64,000 nt of DNA, from positions 1 through 64,000 of the forward strand of contig CAYZJC010000005.1 of the NCBI GenBank assembly GCA_964478775.1, read 5' to 3'. Shown piece by piece: positions 8,497 through 17,879 of the stretch. The translations under genes were made by a program, and so were the position numbers. The notes beneath the pieces were generated by a model. The model was not told the DNA's origin and did no database searches. It saw only the letters and a program-made list of their open reading frames with translations. Origin of the DNA: PNMQ01 sp964478775. GTDB lineage: Bacteria > Pseudomonadota > Alphaproteobacteria > Paracaedibacterales > CAIOTO01. Positions within the stretch are counted from its first letter, which is position 1. Each line of letters begins with the position of its first letter.

Positions 8497-11216
8497 CTAA
8501 TACCAAGAATTTAGCATTTGCAGTGTGTAAGCTTGTTGATAACAAAGTAGGCAAGCGTAGTTTTGTTTAACCAATATGCCACGTGGGTCTTGAAAATGCG
8601 CAGCTTCTGTTGGGTGCCAAGCATGTATGCCGATAGTGTTCATTTGACAAAAACTATTGACGTCAACACATGGAGAGTATTGTGGCACTTGCTGATATGT
8701 ATGCGTTTGTNNNNNNNNNNNNNNNNNNNNNNNNNNNNNNNNNNNNNNNNNNNNNNNNNNNNNNNNNNNNNNNNNNNNNNNNNNNNNNNNNNNNNNNNNN
8801 NNNNNNNNNNNNNNNNNNNNNNNNNNNNNNNNNNNNNNNNNNNNNNNATATATACAGGAATCGCAACTGGCACATAAACATAATTTTCAACTGTAGGTGC
8901 TTGTGGAGGCATCACGTTTTGTGTGGAGCAAGGCTGACAGTATTGAGTGGTTATTTGTGGTGCAATAGATTGAGAAGGGGGTTGTATTGCAGTAACGATG
9001 GCCGTTGAGACAGGAGGGGCACTGTTCGGTGTTGACGCACTATCAAGTGCTGGCGTATGGTCAAGCGATGGCACCTCAGTTTTTTCTTCAGCCATTCCCG
9101 CTGCATCTGAAAGCCTAGGCTTTGAGTCGGTTTCAAGGAATGCTGTTTGCAAAATTTCCGTTGATGACCCTAAAGGTTGTGCACCATTTGGTGATTTTTT
9201 AGCAGAATTTTCTGCGTTTTGTGCTAAAGCCGTTTCCCTTAGTGTAGTTTGTTCTAAGGGGGCTGGCTGTGTGTGAAGTGCTGCGTTGGCATTCTCCACA
9301 ACTTCAGCTTCAACTGCAGCGTTAGGTTCAACGTTAGTTTTTTCAACTGATCCTTCGGTGATAGCCTCTGTTTGAACTTTCTCTTGCTCAAGGGTTTGGG
9401 CTACACCTTTTTTCTTATCCACTTTTTTTGCAGAGGAAGTTTTCTTGGTTGTAATTGGATTGGGTACAGCTGGGAAGTGTTCAGCAATGACAATGTCAGG
9501 GGTTGCAGCATTTTGTATGGCCGCATTATCTGGTATTTGATTTAAAGCTCTACTTTGCGCAACGGGTTGTGGGGTGGCTTTTTCCTTTTTTGGTGCAGGT
9601 GTAAGCTTTTCAACTTTATTTTTGTGAGTTGATGGCAGGGTTGATGTCTTTTTCTTTTCAGCTTTTTTTTCTACAAGGGTAAAGTCTGACAATTCAATCT
9701 CATCTGCAAGGGTTGTAATACCACTCAGCTCACTTGTTGATGTCGGTGTGCTGACGAGAGGGGGCTGTTCATCTGACGTATCGCTTGCTGTATTGCCCAC
9801 TGGTACGTTTTCTTCATAAAGTGGTTTAATGTTTTTGGGGCTTTGCTTTTTCTTCTTTTTAACTGTCGATGAATGACTTTTAAGAGCTGGTTTTTCATCT
9901 TGTAGGCTCCTTAATAATTCGTCTTCTTTTTCTTTTGCAATTTTACGTTGCGCCATTAACTTAATGATTTGAATCTCTTTTTTCTCGTCAATGATATCAT
10001 ACAAATTGGTAAAGAAAGTGTCCCACAACATAAGTGCGTGCATAATCAAATTAAGGTAGTTTTCTTTATCGGGCATTCTTAATATGCCTATCTTTTCAAT
10101 ACATGCGGGAGCATTCGTCTTTGTTTTAGATCGTTGCTTGAGGGGGATGTAAGTTAAAACGTCCTTAAGATCTTCCATAAAGTGAGAGGTGAATTTTTGT
10201 TCACTATCAGATGCGAATGTTTTAAATTCCTCTTCATTAAGGTGATTGGCATAAGTTGCAAACCAAGTGGGTAGTAGCTGGGTGGAAATATCTTTTTTAA
10301 TTTCGTAAAGGAGGTGTGCTTTATTGCAAGCAATAATGGGGTCTTCAGGGTCAAACGTAGCTTCACAAAGTTCAGTAAATGCGCGATCAAAGCTGATATA
10401 ACAAGCAATTTCTTCGTTCATATAGTTTGCTGTTTTTGACGGTAAAATATTTTGGAAATATATATAGGCTGATTTTTCTCTTGGTGTTTTCCTTTCGCTA
10501 AAATGTGTTTGCAAAATTAATAAGGCATTCTTTTTGTGTTGAACCAACATATTGGGTGACGCAATATTTACATGTAAAAATGCGGCCAAGATGTTTTCAA
10601 AACGGTTCAGCATTGATTCAAGTTCAGGCGTTTTAAACAACGGATTGCCGCAATAATTAAAAAAATCAGTCTTTAAAAATTCGCTTACGTCTTTACTTGT
10701 GACTAATATATCATGTGTATTTTGGGTTTGAAGATGCGCATGAAATACAAATGTTTTTAATAGTGTTTTTAAAAAATCATAAAGGTCGAGGTAATATTCA
10801 AATTGAATATGATTTATATCTTTAACAAATACATTGTTCTTATCTGAAAAAACCTTCGTTAAAAAACTGTTGATAAAATTGTCGGTAAAGGGCTTCTCAA
10901 AGTAAATAAGGTTTAATAACGAAAAGGCTGGGTGGATTGTTATATGATTGTTTGTGCACGTTTGCTTATGCGTGTGTAGGAGTTGCTGTATAATAGACAA
11001 TTCATCTGCAGTAAGGGTGCAAGTTGGGTTGGTGTATTGCAAGTAATGCGCAGCGCTTAATTTTTGTGAGGATGGGGGATTGTCTATAACGCAGTATGGA
11101 GTTGTTAAGGAAATGGGTGTTCGTGCTGTTTCCATTTCCATTGCAAGGGAGTGATGAGAATAAAATAAAAATAAAATAAATAAAAATATTTTGATTTTTT
11201 GGTAATAATGTTTCAT
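8497..11216 (-). CDS. Large exported low-complexity/coiled-coil protein of unknown function (interrupted by a 137-N gap)
   Basis: No family is recognised. Residues 1-25 form a signal peptide ending near HHSLA. A helical region without repeats runs to about residue 430. After it come a charged coiled-coil segment with a KKKKK cluster, a long Ala/Thr/Pro/Glu/Lys-rich disordered stretch, and a Cys-, Pro-, Tyr- and Gln-rich end (YCQPC, then YVYVPVAIPVY at the gap edge). Reading straight through the gap gives a stop at 8640. The frame shifted by one instead gives a Q/P/Y-rich tail with paired Cys (NYACLLCYQQ) that stops at 8497, next to the terminator. I prefer that end, meaning the true gap is not 137 bases modulo 3. 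It is last in a block of five exported-protein genes. Confidence 0.7.
8711..8847. other. Assembly gap (137 N)
   Basis: 137 undetermined bases lie in the 3' part of the minus-strand gene 8497-11216. Both flanks encode Tyr/Pro/Val/Gln-rich sequence, so a collapsed tandem repeat is a likely cause. Confidence 0.99.
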
Positions 11217-11374
11217 GCTGACAGGCCTAATTTGAATTTAATAATTTTTTTTAACGAAACAAATGGGCAATGTCAAACGAAATCGTGCTTTTATGCATTT
11301 TGTTTTGCGTTAAAGCCTTAGGTATTAATAACTTTCAAGGAGGGACGGCCTTACATCATTCTTACATTTTTACT

Positions 11375-12127
11375 TTACCTGTTCTTTTTCTTCTTTTTCT
11401 TTTTCTTCTTTTTCTCTTGTGCTTTTTGCGGTGAAATAGGGGTGCATTTAGGGGCAGGCATGACGTATTCTTCCCCTAGGCAGATCGCTGTTTTAGAAGG
11501 TAAGTCATCGCCTTCAGGTTCTTCTATTAACCTGGTTGATAAGATGTATTTCACTTGTGCCTCAACTTGTGCATCACGTTCATTTTCACCTTCAACGTAC
11601 AATATAGCGGGTGGGTCAAATTCAGGTTCCATATACATCATCGTTTTGGGTGCTTCTTCTTGTTGATTCACTAACAAGGTTGCAGCTTCACGTTCGACAT
11701 CTTGAATGAGTGTTGTAACACCAGCTTGCTCGGTATTATCCCCCTCTGCTTGTTGTCCATCAGTAGCCCTTGTTGAAAATTGTTCTTCCTTTTCTATGGC
11801 CAATACGACTGATGCTTCATTTTCTTGCGGTTCCGGGATAAGTGTCGTGATCTGAGTGGCTGGCACTGCACTGGGGTCTTCTTCTGTTTCATTTTCACCA
11901 CTTTTCACCAATGTAGTCGGTTGAAAGACTGGTGTTATGAGGTTTAAAACTGATGACATAAAACTGCTTGGTTTATCGCCAGATGCGGTTTCAGAATCTA
12001 TAGGTGCGGCAGGAGGAGGGGGCTCTTGCGCATGAGTGGTTGTTGACAAACATAAAAAGGGCAAAACAAAAACAATTTTAATTAAAAACTTATATTTTTG
12101 TGGTTGCGTCATTTTAAAGATATACAT
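11375..12127 (-). CDS. Exported acidic protein with a poly-lysine C-terminus, unknown function
   Basis: Residues 1-34 are a signal peptide with the core FLIKIVFVLPFLCL and a cleavage site near THA-QE. The mature part opens with a proline cluster (EPPPPAAP), is strongly acidic and disordered (many EE, DD and QE pairs), and ends in a run of ten lysines followed by NR. The gene is 250 codons; GGAAAGA upstream of the ATG supports this start. It lies 24 bases after the next gene upstream and 158 bases before the large low-complexity gene. The poly-Lys tail is encoded by purine-only repeats that are prone to slippage. No homologous family is recognised. Confidence 0.7.
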   Translation of the reverse strand: MYIFKMTQPQKYKFLIKIVFVLPFLCLSTTTHAQEPPPPAAPIDSETASGDKPSSFMSSVLNLITPVFQPTTLVKSGENETEEDPSAVPATQITTLIPEPQENEASVVLAIEKEEQFSTRATDGQQAEGDNTEQAGVTTLIQDVEREAATLLVNQQEEAPKTMMYMEPEFDPPAILYVEGENERDAQVEAQVKYILSTRLIEEPEGDDLPSKTAICLGEEYVMPAPKCTPISPQKAQEKKKKKKKKKKNR

Positions 12128-12151
12128 AAAAGTTTCTTTCCGCGTGCAAAG

Positions 12152-12703
12152 TTACTGTAAGTCTGGTGATGGTTTATCATCCAATAATGTTGGGGCGTCA
12201 ATTCCTTTAGGAGGCATAAACAAAACCATTGGTAAGTTGGGGTGGTAGTCATAGCTTGGCCCAGGTGGGTCAATAGTGATTGAAGGAAGGCCAGTCTGGT
12301 CGTACGGGTCATAGGCTTTTACAGTTGCCTGCACCTTAGCGGGCTTTGGCAATGGCTTTGGTAATGCTTGTGGTGTTTTAGGTGAAGCCGCTTTCGCAAG
12401 AACAGGTAGTGACGCAAGTGCTGCCTTTTTCTTCTGTTTTTCTTTTTTGGGTGCCAGCTTGCTTACCGACTTCACCATTTTCTTTGCCTGTTTCATAGGA
12501 GCCTTGGCTGCTTTTTTCAACTTCTTTGAAACGCTACCAATACCTTTTTTTTTCTTTTTTTTATTTTTTTTATCTGGATTACCTGTATCCGCTTTTTCAT
12601 TAAGGCGTTGGTCATTATTAGCTGCATAAGACATAAAAGCTGTAAATGTAAAACTTACAATAATGAAGAAGCTATATTTTTTTAACGTACCCAAAAAGCT
12701 CAT
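12152..12703 (-). CDS. Exported lysine-rich protein of unknown function
   Basis: The protein has 183 residues. A signal peptide spans about 1-28 (YSFFIIVSFTFTAFMSYAA). A very basic region follows (about 40-100), rich in KK pairs, with a KKNKKKKKK cluster and amphipathic KKLKKAAKAPMKQAKKMV. The C-terminal part is Pro-rich and ends PTLLDDKPSPDLQ. The basic cluster is encoded by adenine runs of eight to nine bases at 12544-12569. Neighbours on both sides are exported and equally low in complexity, with 21- and 24-base gaps, so it belongs to one operon. A nucleic-acid- or membrane-binding role is possible from charge alone; no family is recognised. Confidence 0.65.
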   Translation of the reverse strand: MSFLGTLKKYSFFIIVSFTFTAFMSYAANNDQRLNEKADTGNPDKKNKKKKKKGIGSVSKKLKKAAKAPMKQAKKMVKSVSKLAPKKEKQKKKAALASLPVLAKAASPKTPQALPKPLPKPAKVQATVKAYDPYDQTGLPSITIDPPGPSYDYHPNLPMVLFMPPKGIDAPTLLDDKPSPDLQ

Positions 12704-12724
12704 TTTTAAAAAGAACCATCCCTT

Positions 12725-13600
12725 TTATTGTTTGTGTGTATTTTGATAAACTTGATTTTTCTTGATGTCATTCACTAAGCCAGCAAGAGAAGGTTTCTGT
12801 GGTGGTTGTGTCACATTTGCCTCGGGTTTTGGATCTTCTGCTTTTGGCGCAGGCGCAGGCGCAGCTGCTGGTTCATTTTTTTTCTTAGCTTTACCTGGTT
12901 TAGGCGTCTTATTTTCCTGATTGATATGCTTATCAAATTTTTCATTGTCTTTAGTTAGCGCGTCGAGTTTTTTATCTATCTCAGCAATATCTTTAATATT
13001 GCTTTCTCTGTCTTTCTTTTCGTCTGTTAATAACTTAATCAGCCCTTCACGTTCACTTTTACTCATTTCATAGACTTCTTTGAGTTGGTCTGTGACTTTG
13101 TTTAAGCTTTCAAGCAACCCTTGTCGTTTTTTGTTAAGAATAATCAATATCTCCTCATTCTTTTTAAAATAGGCTTCTATAACATCTTTCCCGCTTTGCA
13201 GCTTAGCGGGGGGAGTTTCTTTTTCAGCATTCTTTTTAGGGGAAGGCTTGGTCGTCGTACTTTTCTTTAAATTCTTTTTAGCTTTTTTTGCGGGGGGTGA
13301 ATCGGTGTGATTATTCTCTGAACTGTTTTCCCTGCCTCTTTTCACTGCTGCCTTTTTCGGTGTTGAGTTTTGAGTTTGTTCATCCTGAAATAAATTATCA
13401 AACATTGTAAATTCATCACTTTGTGCAATACAATCATTTCCAGTGAGGAATGTCATTGCCATTAGACAGCACCATAGAGATAGACCTTTTCTTTTATTAT
13501 TGTTAAGTACCTCAACAGCAGTCATGTTGGCTTGATTTATAATTTGCATATCCATTTTCTTCTTCATTCCTTTGCAGGGTTTCTTATTGCGTCCTCGCAC
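12725..13600 (-). CDS. Probable exported coiled-coil protein with basic clusters, unknown function
   Basis: The full frame has 291 codons and opens with GTG. ATG codons at 13567, 13555 and 13525 are alternative starts; AAAGGA abuts the first of these. A hydrophobic stretch (LSLWCCLMAMTFL) followed by NDCIAQ looks like a signal peptide core. Next comes a Lys/Arg region with spaced basic clusters (KRGRE and PAKKAKKNLKK) resembling a bipartite nuclear localisation signal. A predicted coiled coil covers about 145-230 (LNKKRQGLLESLNKVTDQLK), and the end is Ala/Pro/Lys-rich. It starts five bases after the Gly-rich gene stops. Function unknown. Confidence 0.65.
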   Translation of the reverse strand: MRGRNKKPCKGMKKKMDMQIINQANMTAVEVLNNNKRKGLSLWCCLMAMTFLTGNDCIAQSDEFTMFDNLFQDEQTQNSTPKKAAVKRGRENSSENNHTDSPPAKKAKKNLKKSTTTKPSPKKNAEKETPPAKLQSGKDVIEAYFKKNEEILIILNKKRQGLLESLNKVTDQLKEVYEMSKSEREGLIKLLTDEKKDRESNIKDIAEIDKKLDALTKDNEKFDKHINQENKTPKPGKAKKKNEPAAAPAPAPKAEDPKPEANVTQPPQKPSLAGLVNDIKKNQVYQNTHKQ

Positions 13601-13605
13601 ACTTT

Positions 13606-14355
13606 TTATCTTTTACTAAACCAACCTGTTTTGGGTTGTGTTTGAGCTATCGTTTTATTTTGCTGAGTGCTTAAGTTCTTGTTGTTTTTTGCAACTGCAT
13701 TTGCAGCAGCTTTTCTAGCACTATTATCTGACTTTTGTTGGTTTGTTAATTGCTTTTGTTTATTTGTATAAAATTTAAGTTCTTCTTTTTTTTGCCCCAA
13801 CTCAGAACCTAATACCTTAATTTGATTTGCTAAATTAGTAATATCGTTATTTAACATGGAAATAATTTCATTGGCATTTTGCATTTGCTGCTGCATGGCA
13901 TATTGGTCTTGTTGCATAAGTTCTTGCAGACGACCATTCGAATTTGGCCCCATGTTTTGCATGCCGTTATTGTAACCTTGGTTAAAATTTCCACCGCCTG
14001 GTGCGCCGTTGAAACCACCATTGGAGCCACCACCAAAGTTGTTATTATTTTGGCCGAAGTTTCCACCACCGTTAAAGCCACCACCGCCTGGTGCGCCGCC
14101 GAAACCACCATTGGGGGCACCACCAAAGTTGTTATTGTTATTAAAGTTGTTGCTGGGGGGGGCAAAGCCGCCGCCGCCTGGTGCGCCGCCGAAACTGCCA
14201 TTGGGGGCACCACCACCGCCATAGTTATTGCTTTGGCCATAGTTTCCACCGCCTCCACCGCTGCTTCCACCACTAAAGCCACCAAATCTACTGCCGCCAC
14301 TACAGTATGGTATAAGCAATGTCATTATAAGAAGGCATTTAAGTACAAAGTGCAT
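13606..14355 (-). CDS. Exported Gly/Asn-rich repeat protein with C-terminal coiled coil
   Basis: The protein has 249 residues. A short signal peptide (about 1-19, LKCLLIMTLLIPYCSG) is followed by a Gly/Asn/Pro-rich domain (about 20-125) built on a 30-residue period that recurs three times (GGAPGGGGF core). A Gln/Asn/Met-rich linker comes next, then a helical coiled coil (about 150-205, MLNNDITNLANQIKVLGSEL) and a basic tail. The composition resembles extracellular structural or adhesive proteins, but no family is identified. There is no clear Shine-Dalgarno at the ATG. This is the first gene of the minus-strand block, and the 289-base region upstream (14356-14644) must hold its promoter and that of proS. 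A run of eight C on the coding strand at 14155-14162 could slip. Confidence 0.7.
   Translation of the reverse strand: MHFVLKCLLIMTLLIPYCSGGSRFGGFSGGSSGGGGGNYGQSNNYGGGGAPNGSFGGAPGGGGFAPPSNNFNNNNNFGGAPNGGFGGAPGGGGFNGGGNFGQNNNNFGGGSNGGFNGAPGGGNFNQGYNNGMQNMGPNSNGRLQELMQQDQYAMQQQMQNANEIISMLNNDITNLANQIKVLGSELGQKKEELKFYTNKQKQLTNQQKSDNSARKAAANAVAKNNKNLSTQQNKTIAQTQPKTGWFSKR
13997..14266 (-). repeat. Three tandem 90-bp repeats encoding Gly/Asn-rich 30-mers
   Basis: The 12-mer CCTGGTGCGCCG recurs at 13997, 14087 and 14177, exactly 90 bases apart. The surrounding sequence is conserved but imperfect, giving in-frame 30-residue repeats in the Gly-rich protein. Confidence 0.85.
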
Positions 14356-14644
14356 GTGTTGACCAATAACAATATATAGGAATCTTATAGCAATATTGTA
14401 TCAACCTAAATCTTGCGAAAAGGTTAATTTAATTGAAAAAATATTTAAAACTAATGTTTTATGCTTTACCCATAGTCCTATGCCTATTTAAATTCATTTA
14501 AAGGAATAAAATTTTTCCTTCATAAAACAGGCCTTCTTGAAACAATTGCATTTTAACTACATTCACATGTAGAATGTAGCATAATAAAGTCCGTTTTTTA
14601 TCGGGCAACTTAATAAACAAATTGCGAATACAAAGGAATGTTTT

Positions 14645-15946
14645 ATGCGCTTGTCTCACTATTTCTTACCAACTTTAAAAGAAACACCGGCAGAAGCACA
14701 AATCGCCTCACACCGCTTAATGCTGCGCGCTGGGCTTGTGAACCAATGCGCATCTGGTTTATATTCATGGCTGCCTATGGGGCAACGCGTTTTAAAGAAT
14801 ATTGAAAACATTATTGAAAAAGAACAAGACGTTATTGGTTGTCATCGCGTGATTATGCCAACACTACAACCTGCAAGCTTGTGGATTGAAAGTGGCAGAT
14901 ACGAAGACTACGGCAAGGAAATGCTGCGTGTGAAAGACCGCCATGACCGCGATTTATTGTTTGGCCCAACCAACGAAGAAGTGATTACTGATGTTGTCAG
15001 GCAATACATTAAAAGCTATCGCGACTTACCACAAACTTTATACCAAATTACCTGGAAGTTCAGAGACGAAATCCGCCCACGCTTTGGTGTGATGAGAGGG
15101 CGTGAATTTTTGATGAAGGACGGCTATTCTTTTGATATTGACTACGATTCAGCCAGGGCCACTTATAAAAAGATATTTGAAAGCTATATTAGAACCTTTG
15201 CAAAAATGGGTCTTGCTGCTATTCCTGTGCGGGCTGACTCTGGTGCTATTGGTGGTGACCTTAGTCATGAATTTCAAATTATGGCCGAAACAGGCGAGAG
15301 CACCATTTACTATGATGGGGCGTATGATGACCTATCCACAAACGAAAAAACATTTGAAAGACTGCAAGACATTTATACTGCAGCTGATGAAATGCATGAT
15401 GCAGATAATTGCCCAGTGCCACAAGACCGCTTAAAGTCTGCACGCGGCATTGAAGTGGGGCACATCTTTTATTTTGGGCAAAAGTATTCTAAAGCTATGA
15501 ACCTTAAAGTCGTTGGGCCAGATAGCCAAAACATTATTCCAGAAATGGGCTCATATGGTATTGGGGTTTCACGTCTTGTGGGCGCAATTATTGAAGCCCA
15601 CCATGATGACAATGGGATTATATGGCCGGAAGCTATCGCACCCTTTCAAGTGGGTCTCCTTCAATTGCAATTAGAAGACGAAGCTGTCGTAACCCTTTCG
15701 CAAGATATCTACAATCAGCTTAATCAAGCGGGAGTGAGTGTATTGTGGGACGATAGAAATGAAAGACCAGGTGCTAAATTTGCCAATATGGATCTTATCG
15801 GTCTTCCACATCAACTTATTATTGGTGCTAAGTCATTACAAGAAGGTAAAGTTGAATATAAAAATAGAAAGACGAATGAGCGAACCTTGTTGAACGTTTC
15901 AGATATTCCTGCATGGATTAATGAACGTGCAAAAGCTATAGCGTAG
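14645..15946 (+). CDS. proS: Prolyl-tRNA synthetase, short form
   Basis: The enzyme attaches proline to tRNA-Pro in the cytoplasm. Class II motifs are visible: motif 1 region RAGLVNQCASGLYSWLPMG, then GPTNEEVITDVVRQYI, motif 2 TWKFRDEIRPRFGVMRGREF, and motif 3 GIGVSRLVGAIIEAH, followed by the anticodon-binding domain (about 335-433). At 433 residues it lacks the roughly 180-residue editing insert found in E. coli-type ProRS (about 570 residues); this short form is typical of alphaproteobacteria, where editing is supplied in trans when present. ATG follows AAAGGA. It is the first of a plus-strand run with rlmE and a CvpA-like gene; rlmE starts 33 bases later. Confidence 0.97.
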   Translation: MRLSHYFLPTLKETPAEAQIASHRLMLRAGLVNQCASGLYSWLPMGQRVLKNIENIIEKEQDVIGCHRVIMPTLQPASLWIESGRYEDYGKEMLRVKDRHDRDLLFGPTNEEVITDVVRQYIKSYRDLPQTLYQITWKFRDEIRPRFGVMRGREFLMKDGYSFDIDYDSARATYKKIFESYIRTFAKMGLAAIPVRADSGAIGGDLSHEFQIMAETGESTIYYDGAYDDLSTNEKTFERLQDIYTAADEMHDADNCPVPQDRLKSARGIEVGHIFYFGQKYSKAMNLKVVGPDSQNIIPEMGSYGIGVSRLVGAIIEAHHDDNGIIWPEAIAPFQVGLLQLQLEDEAVVTLSQDIYNQLNQAGVSVLWDDRNERPGAKFANMDLIGLPHQLIIGAKSLQEGKVEYKNRKTNERTLLNVSDIPAWINERAKAIA

Positions 15947-15979
15947 TCTTTAATAGTAAGAATCAAAAATAGACATAAC

Positions 15980-16705
15980 ATGACACAATTTAAAAAACCT
16001 GATAAGGTCACAAAGCTCAACAGCAAGAAGAAGCGCACAAATTCGTCAAGGCAATGGCTGCTAAGGCAGCTCAATGACCCGTTTGTTGCTGCCGCAAAAA
16101 AAGAAGGCTACCGTTCCAGGGCTGCTTTTAAGCTTGTTGAAATTCAAGACAAATATAAATTAATGCGACGCGCAAGCCGCGTGCTAGACCTTGGGGCGGC
16201 ACCTGGGGGTTGGTGTCAGGTTGCTATTAAAATTGTTGGCGATAGCGGCCATGTCATTGGGGTTGACTTAACAGATATTGAACCCATAGCAGGTGTGCAC
16301 TTTATTCATGGTGACTTTTTAGATGAAGGCATTCAACAACAAATCATCACAGCGTTTGATGGTAATAAAGCCCACGTCATTATGAGTGATATGGCAGCAA
16401 AAGCCTGCGGTATTCCTGAAGTTGACCACTTAAGGCTTATGGATTTGCTTGAAAATTCTTACCTGTTTGCGCTAGATCACCTAGAAGCAGGGGGGCACTT
16501 TGTCGCCAAAGTATTGCGTGGGGGGACAGAACACAATTTACTAAAGCAACTCAAGTCAAGTTTTGCAAAAGTGCACCACTTTAAACCAGATTCGAGTAGG
16601 TCAGAGTCAGCAGAGCTTTATATGGTTGCACTTGGTTACAAACCAAGCAAAAATAAAACAATGCGTGCAGATAACCTAACCCAAGCAGATATTGAAAACG
16701 CTTAA
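15980..16705 (+). CDS. rlmE: 23S rRNA (uridine-2552-2'-O)-methyltransferase
   Basis: RlmE (FtsJ/RrmJ) methylates the 2'-OH of U2552 in the A-loop of the large subunit at a late assembly step. The S-adenosylmethionine site is VLDLGAAPGGWCQVA. The catalytic K-D-K-E set is represented by the Lys in RSRAAFKL, the Asp in IMSDMAA, the Lys in HFVAKVLRGG and the Glu in SRSESAELYMVALGY. The 241-residue length is slightly above the usual 210 because of a basic N-terminal tail of about 30 residues (KLNSKKKRTNSSRQW). It lies between proS and the CvpA-like gene with short gaps. Confidence 0.95.
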   Translation: MTQFKKPDKVTKLNSKKKRTNSSRQWLLRQLNDPFVAAAKKEGYRSRAAFKLVEIQDKYKLMRRASRVLDLGAAPGGWCQVAIKIVGDSGHVIGVDLTDIEPIAGVHFIHGDFLDEGIQQQIITAFDGNKAHVIMSDMAAKACGIPEVDHLRLMDLLENSYLFALDHLEAGGHFVAKVLRGGTEHNLLKQLKSSFAKVHHFKPDSSRSESAELYMVALGYKPSKNKTMRADNLTQADIENA

Positions 16706-16717
16706 GGAGCCAAGCAG

Positions 16718-17635
16718 ATGACAATTATTGATGGCGTATTAATTGGTATGACATTTATTTCAGCCGTGCTGGGTTTTATGCGCGGCCTCACACGTGAAGT
16801 TTTAAGCTTGGCGTCTTGGGGCTGTAGTGCGTTAATCACCTATACGTGCTGGACGTACGCACAAGCTATTGCCCAGCAGTTCGTAGAAAATAAAATGATG
16901 GCAGATACCACAGCAATTGTGGCCATGTTTGTATTACTCCTCATTTGTTTTTATTTAATTAGTCATGTATTGACCAGCGTGATACGTGACAGTATGCTGG
17001 GCGGACTTGATAGATCCCTCGGGTTTTTGTTTGGTATTTTCCGTGCTTGTCTTATTGTCTGTGGTTTTTACATATCAGCAACACTCTTTATTGCTTTAGA
17101 AGATATGCCCGAGATGATTCGATCAAGTCGTTTTATACCCTTCATTCAAAACAGTAGTCAAGCTGTTCTTTCTGTCGTGCCGCACAATATCACCGCCTAT
17201 ATTAGCGAACAACAACAAAAGGTGCATTTAAAAAAGGTCAATAATAACCCGAACGCTGGAATGAGTAGCCACAATGGCCAACAGGTCATAGAAAATGGTA
17301 TAGATGCCTTAAGTCAAAAAGCCGCTGAAATTGCCAACAATGCTGTTCAAAATTCAGTTAAAGCCGCCATTCATGAACGCATGTCAGAACAACAAATTCA
17401 AAATGCAAAAGCGTATGCCCAACAACAAGCCGACAACCTTGCAAGACTGCAACCCAAAGTTGTAGCCCCGCAAGCCCAACAAATGGATGAAACCGGTGTC
17501 ACGGCAAAACAAGAAAAAGCCTTAGATAAGTTTTTAAACACAACATCTATTGATGAGCCTACGGAGCAAGTTTCAACACCAGAAACAGCAGATGCTGCTT
17601 CGGCTCAGACAGCCGCATCGGCCCCCACCATGTAA
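16718..17635 (+). CDS. cvpA: CvpA family inner-membrane protein with long C-terminal tail
   Basis: The CvpA family are small inner-membrane proteins linked to colicin V production and envelope stress; their molecular role is not settled. Residues 1-165 show the family pattern: IIDGVLIGMTFISAVLGFMR, the conserved GFMRGLTREVLSLASWG motif, and about four membrane segments (near 5-22, 30-50, 63-85 and 100-125). The 140 residues after that are an Ala/Gln/Asn-rich helical extension, so the protein (305 residues) is nearly twice the typical 160-190. AAGGAG lies before the ATG, 12 bases after rlmE. No purF or other usual neighbours are nearby. Confidence 0.85.
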   Translation: MTIIDGVLIGMTFISAVLGFMRGLTREVLSLASWGCSALITYTCWTYAQAIAQQFVENKMMADTTAIVAMFVLLLICFYLISHVLTSVIRDSMLGGLDRSLGFLFGIFRACLIVCGFYISATLFIALEDMPEMIRSSRFIPFIQNSSQAVLSVVPHNITAYISEQQQKVHLKKVNNNPNAGMSSHNGQQVIENGIDALSQKAAEIANNAVQNSVKAAIHERMSEQQIQNAKAYAQQQADNLARLQPKVVAPQAQQMDETGVTAKQEKALDKFLNTTSIDEPTEQVSTPETADAASAQTAASAPTM

Positions 17636-17879
17636 GCATTGTAATCTCAGGTCTTATTACTAAAATCAAATTTGTGAGCCGATAGAAGAGACGATAGATT
17701 TAAGTCAACTTAATTTGGTGACATGAATGAGATAAGCTATAGTTGGGGTGCGACTGAATACCCAATGACATAGCGTACTAAAACTATATTTTTTTATATA
17801 ACTTTAAGACTTGCTTAATCTTTCTTTGCCATAGTGAAGGTAACATCTCTAACTGATTAATGTTTTTAGGAAGCACGTC

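Noticed and set aside
8640..8710. Stop at 8640 as the end of the large low-complexity protein
   Set aside because: It depends on the placeholder gap length. The alternative frame ends at the terminator and keeps the protein's composition.
13851..14379. Ala/Thr/Val-rich frames on both strands over the Gly-rich gene
   Set aside because: They are shadows of the GC-rich Gly codons; only the 13606-14355 frame has a signal peptide and a coiled coil after the repeats.
14461..14640. Sigma-70 promoter for proS
   Set aside because: TTGAAA is present near 14536 but no -10 box lies at proper spacing.
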